A DNA stretch of 64,000 bases from Nocardioides sp. LHD-245 (GTDB lineage Bacteria > Actinomycetota > Actinomycetes > Propionibacteriales > Nocardioidaceae): positions 186,001 through 250,000 of the forward strand of contig NZ_JAVFWN010000001.1 in NCBI RefSeq assembly GCF_030929495.1, given 5' to 3'. Position numbers and translations under genes: made by a program. Of this stretch, positions 1 through 8,015 are shown piece after piece; the first letter of the stretch is position 1, and each line of letters begins with the position of its first letter. The notes under the pieces were generated by a model that was not told the DNA's origin, ran no database searches, and saw only the letters and a list, made by a program, of their open reading frames with translations.

Positions 1-1
1 G

Positions 2-127
2 GGCGGCGCCGGCCTGCCCAGCACCGGTGGCCCGGACCTGATGTGGCTGCTGCTCGGCGGTGGCCTGGTCCTCGCCGGCGCCGGTGGCGTCGGCTATGGA
101 CGCCGCCGCGTCGCGGCCACCGCCTGA
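2..127 (+). CDS. C-terminal end of an LPXTG cell-wall-anchored surface protein (partial)
   Basis: Only the last 41 residues lie in the window. They carry an LPSTG sorting signal, then a hydrophobic stretch rich in Leu, Gly and Val, then a short basic tail (GRRR) before the TGA. That is the complete class A/E sortase signal, so the protein is exported and linked to the peptidoglycan. The body of the protein is upstream of the window, so its function cannot be read. A strong palindromic terminator follows 22 bases after the stop. Confidence 0.8.
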   Translation, partial: GGAGLPSTGGPDLMWLLLGGGLVLAGAGGVGYGRRRVAATA

Positions 128-149
128 TCGACCCGGCGCAACTGAACGC

Positions 150-201
150 CTGAGAAGCACCGATCCGTCGCGTTCGAACGCGACGGATCGGTGCTTCTCA
201 G
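150..201. terminator. Perfect 52-nt palindrome, bidirectional terminator
   Basis: The 52 bases are an uninterrupted inverted repeat: 23-bp arms around a TTCGAA centre that is itself palindromic. It lies between the LPXTG gene and the convergent GH6 gene, 13 bases past the GH6 stop, so it can end transcription from both sides. There is no U-tract, as is common in actinobacteria. Its core CGTCGCGTTCGAACGCGACG recurs exactly at 47528-47547. Confidence 0.85.
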
Positions 202-213
202 GGCCGCGGAGCG

Positions 214-1506
214 CTACGGCGCGAACCAGGTGCTGCTGCGCGCCATCCCGAGCGCCCGGTCCGGGCCGCGCCAGTTGGCCTGCATGTGGAGCCAGGGCCG
301 GCTGAACCACAAGAAGCCGTCGACGTGGCGCTTCGCGTCCCGCGTCGTCCCGGCCGACAGCCCCCAGCGGGGATCGCCGACCCGGGAGGTCGGCGGGATG
401 CCGAGGGTGACGCAGCCCCGCCGGTCCGAGGTCGAGCCGCACACGCGGGCGTTGTCGTTGACCGGTCCTTCCGCGTCGACCTCCGGCCAGGTCATGCCGT
501 TGCCGTTCTGGGCCGTGTCGACGACGAAGTGGACGCCCTTCACCCCACGCTCCCGGAGGATCCGGACCAGCTCGGCGCCGTAGGCGACGCTCTCCTCGGT
601 CCCGACGTAGTGGGTGGCGTTGAGAGCGAAGCCGCGGGCGTCGGCGATGCCGTTGGCCAGCAGCAGGTCGGCCGCCTGGGAGGCGCGCGGGACGCCCACC
701 TGGGGCGTGCTGCTCCAGTCGGCGGCGCCGGCGTCGAGGTAGACGCTGGTGTTCGGCTGGGCCGAGAAGGCCTTGACCGCGTGCGTGATGAGGGCGCTGG
801 TCACCGCGCGGTTCGAGCACCACCAGAACGGCAGGTCCGGCTGCAGGATCACCGCGGCGTGCTGGCGGCCGAGCGCACGGGCGGCGTTGGTGATCCAGCG
901 CCGGTAGGCGTCCTGGGAGCCGGCCGAGGGGGTGCGGTTGCACACGGCGTGCTCCCACGGGTCCATTCGGAAGACCGCGAGCTGGACGAGGACCTTCGGA
1001 TCGCCGCCCGACGCGTTGTCGACGTACTCGCGCACCACGGAGCCGATCTGCTCCGGTGAGCCGCTCCAGGTGCCCAGCCACAGTGACTTCGGGCGCAGCG
1101 CGATCCGGCCCAGCTGCTGCCGGGTGGCACCACCGGCCGCCTGGTAGGCGGTCCAGGTCTGCTCGAGGCCGCCCTGGTAGACGCCCCAGCGTCGCTCGGC
1201 GAGCGGGTTGCGCAGGTTCTGGGCGTGCGCGGGCTGGGCCCGCTGCCAGACCTCCTTGTCCGGGCGGTAGGTACGCCGCGGCGGCGGGGCCGGTGTCGTC
1301 GGCTGCGCGGCGGGAGGTGCCACCGTCGGGGGTGGCGGGGCCGCGGTCGCCGGTGTGCTCGGGCTCAGCGCGGGTGTCGTCGGCTCGGCGCTCGACTCCG
1401 CGCTCGGCGACTCCTGGGCGCGACAGCCGGCCACGGCGAGGAGGGTCAGGACGGCCAGGAGCGCGACGAGGACGCGACGGACGGAGGTTCCCAGGATCTG
1501 CGGCAT
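214..1506 (-). CDS. Secreted lipoprotein, glycoside hydrolase family 6
   Basis: A 430-aa protein. The N-terminus has a basic stretch, a hydrophobic core and the lipobox LAVAGC, so it should be a membrane-anchored lipoprotein. A Pro/Thr/Ala-rich linker (about residues 30-80) leads to a catalytic domain of GH6 type (endoglucanase/cellobiohydrolase). Matching motifs are VILQPDLPFWW (the family motif is usually EPD; the Asp is the general acid and is kept, while Glu is replaced by Gln), VYLDAGAADW, RGFALNATHY and FVVDTAQNGNG. Its natural substrate, plant beta-1,4-glucan or an endogenous glucan, cannot be told. ATG 1506 was chosen because a -10 hexamer TAGCCT ends 7 bases upstream, which fits a leaderless mRNA; the reading frame stays open further upstream. 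Confidence 0.85.
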   Translation of the reverse strand: MPQILGTSVRRVLVALLAVLTLLAVAGCRAQESPSAESSAEPTTPALSPSTPATAAPPPPTVAPPAAQPTTPAPPPRRTYRPDKEVWQRAQPAHAQNLRNPLAERRWGVYQGGLEQTWTAYQAAGGATRQQLGRIALRPKSLWLGTWSGSPEQIGSVVREYVDNASGGDPKVLVQLAVFRMDPWEHAVCNRTPSAGSQDAYRRWITNAARALGRQHAAVILQPDLPFWWCSNRAVTSALITHAVKAFSAQPNTSVYLDAGAADWSSTPQVGVPRASQAADLLLANGIADARGFALNATHYVGTEESVAYGAELVRILRERGVKGVHFVVDTAQNGNGMTWPEVDAEGPVNDNARVCGSTSDRRGCVTLGIPPTSRVGDPRWGLSAGTTRDAKRHVDGFLWFSRPWLHMQANWRGPDRALGMARSSTWFAP

Positions 1507-1513
1507 CGCGCCG

Positions 1514-1519
1514 AGGCTA
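1514..1519 (-). promoter_or_regulatory. -10 hexamer (TAGCCT) of the GH6 gene
   Basis: TAGCCT on the minus strand ends 7 bases before ATG 1506, placing the transcription start at or next to the start codon. It is one of fifteen such cases in the window. Confidence 0.5.
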
Positions 1520-1600
1520 ACCCGGACCGCCGCGCGCCCTGAAGTCCCAGCGCCCCCTAAACTGGAACACGTTCCCTTTCCCTGTCCCCGGAGGTCCACC

Positions 1601-1744
1601 ATGCCCTCGCTGCGCTGCCCCTGCGACACCACCCTGCGCGCCGACACCGACGACGAGCTCGTCGAGAAGGTGCAGGCGCACCTCGCGGCCGAGCACCCGG
1701 GCCGGGAGTACAGCCGCGAGGAGATCCTCTTCATGGCGATGTGA
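1601..1744 (+). CDS. DUF1059 family small protein
   Basis: A 47-aa protein with the small DUF1059 pattern: an N-terminal CPC (LRCPCDTTL), an acidic middle (DTDDELVEKVQAHL) and a terminal His-containing helix (AAEHPGREYSREEI). Members are short, mostly actinobacterial and archaeal, and of unknown biochemical function; the Cys and His residues suggest metal binding, which is an inference. ATG 1601 is preceded by GGAGG (1590-1594) at good spacing. The possible -10 TAAACT (1558-1563) lies further upstream, so this gene has a normal leader. Confidence 0.75.
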   Translation: MPSLRCPCDTTLRADTDDELVEKVQAHLAAEHPGREYSREEILFMAM

Positions 1745-1785
1745 CTCTCACGGTCACCGGATCAGCACCTCGCCCGCTCGGCGGA

Positions 1786-2649
1786 TCAGTACAGCGGCGG
1801 CAGTTCCGAGGCCTTGCGGGTGAACCGCGGCGCCCGCTTCTCGAGGAACGCGGCGACGCCCTCCTTGCCGTCGCCGATCGACGTCCAGAACATCGCCAGC
1901 GAGTCGGTGAGGTGGGCCTCCAGCGGGTCGGCCGCCGCGCTGTTGCGGTAGAGCAGCTGCTTGGCCAGGCCCAGCGCGACGGGGGACCGGTCGGTGACGA
2001 ACGACCGAGCCAGCTCGTACGCCGCCGGCAGCAGGTCCTCCGGCTCGTGCAGGCTGCGCACCAGCCGGCCCGCATGGGCCTGCTCGGCGGTGAGGATCTC
2101 GGCGGAGTAGACCCACTCCAGGGCCTGCTGGATGCCGACGATGCGCGGCAGGAACCAGGACGAGCACGCCTCCGGCACGATGCCGAGGCGCCCGAACACG
2201 AACCCGATCCGGGCCTTCGTCGACGCCAGGCGCAGATCCATCGCGAGAGTCATGGTCGCGCCGATCCCGACCGCCGGCCCGTTGATCGCGGCGATCACGG
2301 GCTTCGGCAGCGCGTGGATCGCCAGGGTGATCTTGCCGCCGGTGTCGCGGATGCCGTCGTCGAACGGCGGCTCGTCGTACGCCGCGCGGAACTGCTCGGG
2401 CGTGGGGGCGAGCGTCTCGTCGAGCCCGAAGACGTTGCCCTCGGCCGAGAGGTCCATGCCGGCGCAGAAGGCGCGGCCGGCGCCGGTGACGACGACCGCG
2501 CGGACCGCGTCGTCACGGGCGTCGGTGAGGAAGACCTGCAGCAGCTCCCGGGCCATGGTCAGGTCGAAGGCGTTGAGCGCGTCCGGCCGGTCGAGGGTCA
2601 GCGTCGCGATGCCGTGGTCGTCGACCTGCCAGGTCAGGGTCTCGTACAC
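1786..2649 (-). CDS. Enoyl-CoA hydratase/isomerase (crotonase) family protein
   Basis: A 287-aa crotonase-fold protein. Visible family features are LTLDRPDALNAF near the N-terminus, the oxyanion-hole segment GRAFCAGMDLS (about 58-68), and NGPAVGIGATMTLAMD (123-138). Of the two catalytic glutamates of rat mitochondrial enoyl-CoA hydratase, the second is present (Glu160 in GIVPEACSSW) and the first is replaced by Thr132. That points to an isomerase or another crotonase reaction rather than classic hydration. An insertion around residues 70-100 resembles the longer actinobacterial EchA-type paralogues. GTG 2649 is preceded by GGAGGA with 5-6 bases spacing. The substrate is unknown. Confidence 0.85.
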   Translation of the reverse strand: MYETLTWQVDDHGIATLTLDRPDALNAFDLTMARELLQVFLTDARDDAVRAVVVTGAGRAFCAGMDLSAEGNVFGLDETLAPTPEQFRAAYDEPPFDDGIRDTGGKITLAIHALPKPVIAAINGPAVGIGATMTLAMDLRLASTKARIGFVFGRLGIVPEACSSWFLPRIVGIQQALEWVYSAEILTAEQAHAGRLVRSLHEPEDLLPAAYELARSFVTDRSPVALGLAKQLLYRNSAAADPLEAHLTDSLAMFWTSIGDGKEGVAAFLEKRAPRFTRKASELPPLY

Positions 2650-2673
2650 AGGGGTCCTCCGAATCCGTGCTGA

Positions 2674-3888
2674 TCAGCGGGCGAGACCGGTGGCCGTGCA
2701 GAGATCCTTGGTGATGTCGCCGGTCCGGTCCTCGGCGATCTTGCCGAAGAGCTGCTCGGCGCGGGGTCCGTCCCACGTGGTGTCGGCCCGGGCCAGGGGC
2801 ACGGTGCAGGACTTCTTCACCTTCGTCATGGCCAGCGCCCACTTCCCGGCATCGACCGGGCCGGTGCTGTCCCCGAAGCGGAAGAAGTCGGGGACGGAGC
2901 TGTTCAGGCCCCACCAGCGGAAGGGGTTGAGCACCGACCACGGGGACAGCACCTTGTCTCCGACGGCGGCGATCACCTCGCGCTGCTGCTGGACCCGCGC
3001 CAGGTCGGAGATCGGGCTGAACTTGCGGGCGCGGGAGTAGGCCAGCGCGGTCGCGCCGTCCACCTCCTGACAGCCCTTCTTGACGTTGAGGCCGGAGTCC
3101 TTGTCCTTGATCCGCTGCTTCGGGCAGATCTCGATCCCGCCGACCGCGTCGACGACGCCGACGAGACCGCCGAAGCCGATCTCGACGTACTGGTCGACGC
3201 GCAGGCCGGTCGCGTTCTCGAGGGTCTGCACGAGCAGCGGGGTCCCGCCCTTCGCGTAGGCCGAGTTGACCTTGCCGACGCCGAAGCCGGGGATGTTCAG
3301 CGGTGAGTCGCGGGGGATCGACACGAGGGTGGTCGGGCCGTCCCCGGTGTGCAGGAGCAGGATCGTGTCGGTCAGCTCGGAGGCGGCGTCGCCGGTGTGC
3401 AGCTTCTTGCGCTCCTCCGGGGACAGGCCGGCCCGTGAGTCGCTGCCGACGAGGAGGTACGTCGTGCCGGGCTGCTCGGGCGGGCGGTCGGCGCTCGGCT
3501 CGAAGTCGACCTTGTCGACCCGGTTCCACGCCACGAACGGCACGGCCACGGTGAACGCCAGCCACAGCACGAGGGCGAGCAGCACCAGCCGGATGTAGGT
3601 GCGCGGTCGCGACCAGCGACTGCGGCGCGGCGGCCGGGGCCCGCGGGGTGCCGGGGCGGCCGGGGCCGGCTGGCGTCCGGGAGGCGGCGGGGCGCCGCCG
3701 TACTGCTGGGCGGGAGGCAGTCGCGTCGGAGGGGGCGGCGCAGCTGCGTCCGGGCGCCGCTGGACCGGGATCCGGCGCGTGGGCTCGGGGTCGGCGGAGC
3801 CGCGCCGGCCGTCCTGCGCGCCGGGGCCGTAGACCCAGTCGAAGTCCTCGCCGCCGGTGCTCCCGGTGCCGTCGCCACGCCCTGCCAT
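2674..3888 (-). CDS. LytR-CpsA-Psr (LCP) family cell-wall glycopolymer ligase
   Basis: A 404-aa protein. Residues 1 to about 100 are a cytoplasmic Pro/Gly/Arg-rich tail, followed by one membrane segment (LVLLALVLWLAFTVAVPFV) and an outer LCP domain. Domain motifs are YLLVGSDSRAG, TDTILLLHTG, VSIPRDSPLNIPG, VGKVNSAYAKGG, DAVGGIEIC and DGATALAYSRARKF. LCP enzymes transfer lipid-linked glycopolymers onto peptidoglycan. ATG 3888 is preferred over ATG 3894 because the -10 TAGCGT lies 7 bases upstream of it. The gene is divergent from the thioesterase gene with only 23 bases between, and a second LCP gene lies at 6432. Confidence 0.9.
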   Translation of the reverse strand: MAGRGDGTGSTGGEDFDWVYGPGAQDGRRGSADPEPTRRIPVQRRPDAAAPPPPTRLPPAQQYGGAPPPPGRQPAPAAPAPRGPRPPRRSRWSRPRTYIRLVLLALVLWLAFTVAVPFVAWNRVDKVDFEPSADRPPEQPGTTYLLVGSDSRAGLSPEERKKLHTGDAASELTDTILLLHTGDGPTTLVSIPRDSPLNIPGFGVGKVNSAYAKGGTPLLVQTLENATGLRVDQYVEIGFGGLVGVVDAVGGIEICPKQRIKDKDSGLNVKKGCQEVDGATALAYSRARKFSPISDLARVQQQREVIAAVGDKVLSPWSVLNPFRWWGLNSSVPDFFRFGDSTGPVDAGKWALAMTKVKKSCTVPLARADTTWDGPRAEQLFGKIAEDRTGDITKDLCTATGLAR

Positions 3889-3895
3889 ACGCATG

Positions 3896-3905
3896 ACGCT
3901 ACCGT
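3896..3905. promoter_or_regulatory. Overlapping back-to-back -10 elements
   Basis: The 10 bases ACGCTACCGT contain TACCGT on the plus strand, 6 bases before GTG 3912, and TAGCGT on the minus strand, 7 bases before ATG 3888. The two hexamers share the central TA, so the two divergent leaderless promoters cannot both be melted by polymerase at the same time. Confidence 0.55.
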
Positions 3906-3911
3906 CAGCCC

Positions 3912-4418
3912 GTGAGTGAAATCGTCGCGGCACGCACGCCGTCGTACTCCCGCATCGAGCTGGCCACGCTGACCTCGCGCGCCCAGGCCAACCTGCTGGG
4001 CAACATCCACGGCGGCGAGGTCGTCAAACTGGCCGACTCGACCGCGGGGGTCGTGGCGCAGCGGCACAGCGGTGGGCCGGCGGTGACGGCCGCCCTGGAC
4101 GAGATGGCCTTCCTGGAGCCGGTCCGCGTCGGCGACATCATCCGGACCTTCGGCCAGGTCAACTGGGTCGGCACCTCGTCGATGGAGATCGGCGTTCGGA
4201 TCGAGACCGAGCCCTGGGACGCGGCGGGCGAGGTGCGGCACGTCGGCTCGGCGCACTTCGTGTTCGTGGCGGTGGACGCGGCGGGCCGCGGCCGGCCGGT
4301 GCCCGCGCTGGAGCCGGAGACCGACGAGGACCGGCGGCGGATGAACGAGGCCGACGTACGCCGCGCCCACCGGCTCGCGCGGCGCCGGGAGATCGAGGCG
4401 CTCCGCGCCCGCCCCTGA
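3912..4418 (+). CDS. Hotdog-fold acyl-CoA thioesterase (YciA/ACOT type)
   Basis: A 168-aa single hotdog domain. The helix motif of the acyl-CoA hydrolase family is clear: NLLGNIHGGEVVKLAD, where the Asn-His-Gly-Gly and Asp positions match the active-site region of YciA-like enzymes, followed by DEMAFLEPVRVGDIIRTFGQVNWVG. It should hydrolyse acyl-CoA to free acid and CoA; the chain-length preference is not visible. The C-terminus is charged and rich in Arg and Glu. GTG 3912 is set by the -10 TACCGT 6 bases upstream. Its stop codon abuts the stop codon of the convergent LysR gene with no spacer. Confidence 0.85.
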   Translation: MSEIVAARTPSYSRIELATLTSRAQANLLGNIHGGEVVKLADSTAGVVAQRHSGGPAVTAALDEMAFLEPVRVGDIIRTFGQVNWVGTSSMEIGVRIETEPWDAAGEVRHVGSAHFVFVAVDAAGRGRPVPALEPETDEDRRRMNEADVRRAHRLARRREIEALRARP

Positions 4419-5300
4419 TCAGGCCGGGCGCCCGGCGACCTCGCTGAGCGCTGCCGCGACGGCGTCGACCGCCGCGGGGCGCGGGGGAGCGCCGTAGGTC
4501 GAGAGCTGGACCCGGCGGTGCGCAGCCAGCGGCCGTCGTACGACATCGCGGTGCTGGTGCGCCCGCAGCGCGAGCCCGGGCAGCACGCTGACCCCGAGCC
4601 CGCTGGCCACCAGCGACTGGACGGCGACATAGTCGTCGCTCGCGAACGTGATCGCGGGCGTGAACCCGGCCTCGGCGCACAGGCTGAGCAGCTCGCGGCG
4701 ACAGCGCTCGCAGCCGGTGATCCAGCCGGTGGCGGCGTAGTCGGAGAGGTCGACGGAGCCGTCGGGCGCGCGGTCGGCGGGGGTGACCAGGTAGAGCGGA
4801 TCGTCGATGACGGGCACGACGGTGATCTGCTCCGGCTCGGGCTGGTCGGGGTAGGCGAAGGTGAGGGCGAGATCGATGTCGCCCGCGCGCAGCAGCTCGT
4901 GGGCCTCCGGCGGCTCGGCCTCGACCAGGTCGAGCTCGAGGCCGGGGTGCCGGGTGGCGAGCAGCGCGAGCGCGTCCGGGACGAGGGTCGCCGCGCCCGA
5001 CGGGAACGCCGCCAGCCGGACCCGGCCCGACTGGAGACTGGTCGCCGCCGCGAGCTCCGCCTCGGCCCGGGCGAGCAGGCCGAGGATCTCCTCGCCGCGA
5101 CGCGCCAGCCGCTCGCCCTCCGGGGTGAGCCGGACGCCGCGCCCGACGCGCTGGAGCAGCACGGCGCCGGTCTCGGCCTCGAGCCGGCGCAGGTGGTGGG
5201 AGATGGTGGGCTGTCCGTAGTGCAGGGCGACCGCGGCGGCCGAGACGGAGCCGGTGCGGTGCACCGCGACGAGGGCTTCGAGCCGGCGTAGGTCGATCAC
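4419..5300 (-). CDS. LysR-type transcriptional regulator
   Basis: A 293-aa LysR protein. The N-terminal winged helix reads LRRLEALVAVHRTGSVSAAA, then QPTISHHLRRLE and GVRLTPEGERL. The C-terminal substrate-binding domain contains the usual VRLAAFPSGAATLVPDAL opening and VASGLGVSVLPGLAL near the end. GTG 5300 is set by the frame and a -10 TACGAT 6 bases upstream. It is divergent from the PLP-dependent dehydratase gene at 5385, the classic arrangement for a LysR regulator and its target. The inducer is unknown. Confidence 0.9.
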   Translation of the reverse strand: MIDLRRLEALVAVHRTGSVSAAAVALHYGQPTISHHLRRLEAETGAVLLQRVGRGVRLTPEGERLARRGEEILGLLARAEAELAAATSLQSGRVRLAAFPSGAATLVPDALALLATRHPGLELDLVEAEPPEAHELLRAGDIDLALTFAYPDQPEPEQITVVPVIDDPLYLVTPADRAPDGSVDLSDYAATGWITGCERCRRELLSLCAEAGFTPAITFASDDYVAVQSLVASGLGVSVLPGLALRAHQHRDVVRRPLAAHRRVQLSTYGAPPRPAAVDAVAAALSEVAGRPA

Positions 5301-5384
5301 CCGAACATCGTATCGACAGTATCGATTGGTCCGCCTGAAAGGAACTATTGGACCGATGAGTATCGGGTCGCCGAGGATGGCCCC
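5301..5384. promoter_or_regulatory. LysR/dehydratase divergent control region
   Basis: This 84-bp gap holds two near-identical 9-mers, ATTGGTCCG (5325-5333) and ATTGGACCG (5347-5355), whose starts are 22 bp apart, or two helical turns. It also holds a repeated TATCGA (5311-5316 and 5320-5325). These are good candidates for LysR dimer sites. The minus-strand -10 TACGAT (5312-5307) lies at the LysR end, so binding near it would allow autoregulation. Confidence 0.5.
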
Positions 5385-6359
5385 ATGGCCACCCTCGACC
5401 TGACCTTCGACGGCGTCCTGGCAGCCGCCGAGATCGTGGCCCGGGAGCTGCCCGCGACCCCGCTGCAGGCCCACCCGCTGCTCGACCGGGCACTCGGCCG
5501 ACCGGTTCTGGTCAAGCACGAGAACGTGTTGCCCACCGGCGCCTTCAAGGTCCGCGGCGGCGTCCACCTCGCCGCCCGCCTGAGTGACGCCGAGCGCGCG
5601 CACGGCCTGGTCACCTGCTCGACCGGCAACCACGCCCAGTCCCTCGCGTACGGCGCCCGGCTGGCCGGCGTGCGCGCCACCATCGTGATGCCCGCGAGCG
5701 CCCCCGGCGCCAAGCGCGACGCGGTGCGGGCGCTGGGTGCCGACGTGGTCCTGGCCGGTGCGAGCCTCGGCGAGGCCGGCGAGCACGCCCGCGCGCTGGC
5801 GGCCGAGACGGGCGCGTCATTCGTCTGCCCGACCGACGAGCGGATCGTGCTGGGCCACGCGACGGCGTACCTCGAGCTGTTCGGTCAGGCGCCCGATCTG
5901 GGCACCATCTTCGTCCCCGTCGGCAGCGGCACCGGCGCCGCGGGCGCGTGCCTGGTGCGCGACGCGCTGGCGCCGGGCTGCCGGGTCGTCGGCGTCCAAT
6001 CCGCGGCCGCTCCCGCCGGCTGGCGCTCCTGGCGGGCCGGCAGCATCGAGACCGCGCCCGCGACGACCCGCGCGGCCGGGCTGGCCACGACGACCGGCTA
6101 CCCGCGCACCCAGGCGATCCTGCGCGACCGGCTCGACGACTTCGTGCTCGTCGACGACGACGCGATCGACGCGGCCGCGCGGCTGCTCGCCACCTGCGCG
6201 CACACCCTCGCCGAAGGAGCCGGCGCGGCTGCACTGGCGGGCGCGGCGGCCGCCGGGGGCGGACCGGCCGTGACCGGCCCGGTCGCCGTGATCTGCACGG
6301 GCGCCAACGCCTCGACCGACGAGATCGCCCGGCTCGCGGGTTCGGTCGCCGCGGCCTGA
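5385..6359 (+). CDS. PLP-dependent threonine/serine dehydratase family enzyme
   Basis: A 324-aa fold-type II PLP enzyme. The Schiff-base lysine is in PTGAFKVRGG (about residue 54), the asparagine loop is STGNHAQSLAYGARLAG, and the phosphate-binding loop is PVGSGTGAAG. The pattern matches catabolic threonine/serine dehydratases and their ectoine-utilisation or racemase relatives. There is no C-terminal ACT domain, so allosteric control by isoleucine is not expected. The likely reaction is deamination of a hydroxy-amino acid to a 2-oxoacid. The divergent LysR gene is its probable regulator. The exact substrate cannot be decided from sequence. Confidence 0.85.
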   Translation: MATLDLTFDGVLAAAEIVARELPATPLQAHPLLDRALGRPVLVKHENVLPTGAFKVRGGVHLAARLSDAERAHGLVTCSTGNHAQSLAYGARLAGVRATIVMPASAPGAKRDAVRALGADVVLAGASLGEAGEHARALAAETGASFVCPTDERIVLGHATAYLELFGQAPDLGTIFVPVGSGTGAAGACLVRDALAPGCRVVGVQSAAAPAGWRSWRAGSIETAPATTRAAGLATTTGYPRTQAILRDRLDDFVLVDDDAIDAAARLLATCAHTLAEGAGAAALAGAAAAGGGPAVTGPVAVICTGANASTDEIARLAGSVAAA

Positions 6360-6419
6360 CGGTCGCGGCAGCCTGGGGGGTCGCGGCGCGTCGCCACCGG
6401 AGTGACGCGTGGGACTGGT

Positions 6420-6425
6420 GATACT
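6420..6425 (+). promoter_or_regulatory. -10 element (GATACT) of the second LCP gene
   Basis: GATACT lies 6 bases before GTG 6432, consistent with a leaderless mRNA. There is no Shine-Dalgarno sequence in the remaining gap. Confidence 0.45.
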
Positions 6426-6431
6426 GGGCGG

Positions 6432-7925
6432 GTGCAGGACAGGACTCCCGTCGACGACCGCGCCGCCCGGGTGCGGTTCCGTCGGGCGTTGACCCTGATG
6501 GCCTTCACGCTGGTCGTGCCCGGCTCCGCGCAGCTGGTGGCCGGCAACCGGGCGATCGGCCGGGTCGCCGTGCGGATCTGGCTCGCCTCGCTGGGCACCC
6601 TGGCCGTGGTCGCCGCCTGGAGCTGGCTCGACAACGGCTTCGCGATCTCCCTCGCCTTCAGCCCGACCGTGATGCTCCTCATCCGCCTGTACCTGATCGT
6701 CGGCGCGATCTGCTGGGCGGCACTGTTCGTCGACGCCTGGCGGATCGGCCAGCCGCTCAGTCTGCGGCTCCCGCACCGGCGCGCGGTCGTCGGCGTGAAC
6801 GGCATCCTCTGCTTCTCCGTCGCCGGCACCATGCTCTTCGGGGCCCATCTCGCCGGCGCCCAGCGCGAGTGGCTGACGATGTTCGCCGACGGCGACCTCG
6901 GCAGCGCCAACGGCGGTCGCTACAACATCCTGCTCATCGGAGGCGACTCCGGCAACGACCGCTGGGGCCTGCGCACCGACTCGATGACCGTCGCCTCGGT
7001 CGACGCCACCACCGGTCGCACGGTGATGATCGGGCTGCCGCGGAACATGCAGAACTTCCCGTTCCGCGACGGCAGCGTGATGGCCGAGCAGTTCCCCCGG
7101 GGCTTCGACTGCGACGGCTGCTATCTCAACGGCGTCAGCACCTGGGTGGGCGACCACACCGATCTCTTCAAGGACTCCGAGACCCCCGGCATCGACGCCA
7201 CCGTGTCGGCCGTCGAGGGGATCACGGGCCTCGACCTCAACTACTGGGTGATGGTCAACATGCGCGGCTTCGAGCGCCTGGTCGACGCTTTCGGTGGGGT
7301 CCACCTCAACGTCCGCCAGCGGATCCCGGTGGGCGGTCTCGGCAAGGACGTCACCGGCTACATCGAGCCCGGGGAGCGCAAGCTCAACGGACACGACGCG
7401 CTCTGGTACGCCCGCGCCCGCGAGGGCTCCGACGACTATTCGCGGATGGCGCGCCAGAAGTGCGTGTTCTCCGCGCTCGTCTCCCAGGTCAGCCCCGCCC
7501 AGGCGCTCACCAACTTCCAGGAGATCGCGCAGGCGTCCAGCGCGATGATCCAGACCGACATCCCCGGCGGTGCGCTCAGCGACTTCGTCCAGCTCGCCCT
7601 GCGCGCCCGCACCCAGAAGATCTCCTCGGTCTCCCTCGTTCCCCCGCGCATCGACACCGCCCGCCCCGACATCGACCTCGTCCACCAGATGGTCGGCGAC
7701 GCCATCGACCGGGCCGAAGGGGACCTCGAGGCGGCCAAGAAGGGCAGTGGCAAGACGGCGGACGAGGCAGGCGACCAGAAGCCGGCCGGCGAGGCGCCCG
7801 CGGGCGAGGGCCAGGCCGCCGAGGAGCAGGCCGAGGACGCCGACACCGTCACCGGCGGCTCGCTGGGCTCGCGCAACGAGGGCTACAAGGCCAACGAGAC
7901 CGACGACGTCGCCGCTGCCTGCTGA
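6432..7925 (+). CDS. LCP family protein with multi-pass membrane N-terminus
   Basis: A 497-aa protein. Three or four hydrophobic segments occupy about residues 15-140 (for example LTLMAFTLVVPGSAQLVAG and TVMLLIRLYLIVGAICWAAL), followed by an outer LCP domain: NILLIGGDSG, LRTDSMTVASVD, MIGLPRNMQNFPF, DAFGGVHLNV and DALWYARAREGSDDYSRMARQ. The C-terminal 70 residues are a Glu/Ala/Lys-rich disordered tail. It differs from the LCP protein at 2674 in its extra membrane segments. It probably attaches a glycopolymer, perhaps the galactan made by the cluster at 9287-17090, to peptidoglycan; the link to galactan is an inference from proximity. Confidence 0.88.
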   Translation: MQDRTPVDDRAARVRFRRALTLMAFTLVVPGSAQLVAGNRAIGRVAVRIWLASLGTLAVVAAWSWLDNGFAISLAFSPTVMLLIRLYLIVGAICWAALFVDAWRIGQPLSLRLPHRRAVVGVNGILCFSVAGTMLFGAHLAGAQREWLTMFADGDLGSANGGRYNILLIGGDSGNDRWGLRTDSMTVASVDATTGRTVMIGLPRNMQNFPFRDGSVMAEQFPRGFDCDGCYLNGVSTWVGDHTDLFKDSETPGIDATVSAVEGITGLDLNYWVMVNMRGFERLVDAFGGVHLNVRQRIPVGGLGKDVTGYIEPGERKLNGHDALWYARAREGSDDYSRMARQKCVFSALVSQVSPAQALTNFQEIAQASSAMIQTDIPGGALSDFVQLALRARTQKISSVSLVPPRIDTARPDIDLVHQMVGDAIDRAEGDLEAAKKGSGKTADEAGDQKPAGEAPAGEGQAAEEQAEDADTVTGGSLGSRNEGYKANETDDVAAAC

Positions 7926-8015
7926 GCTCACAGCGGTTCAGCAGCCGCGCCCTTCCGAGTCCCGGCGTGATGAAACCGGATCCCCGCTACTCCCCGGCCG
8001 CGGCCACCAGACGGC

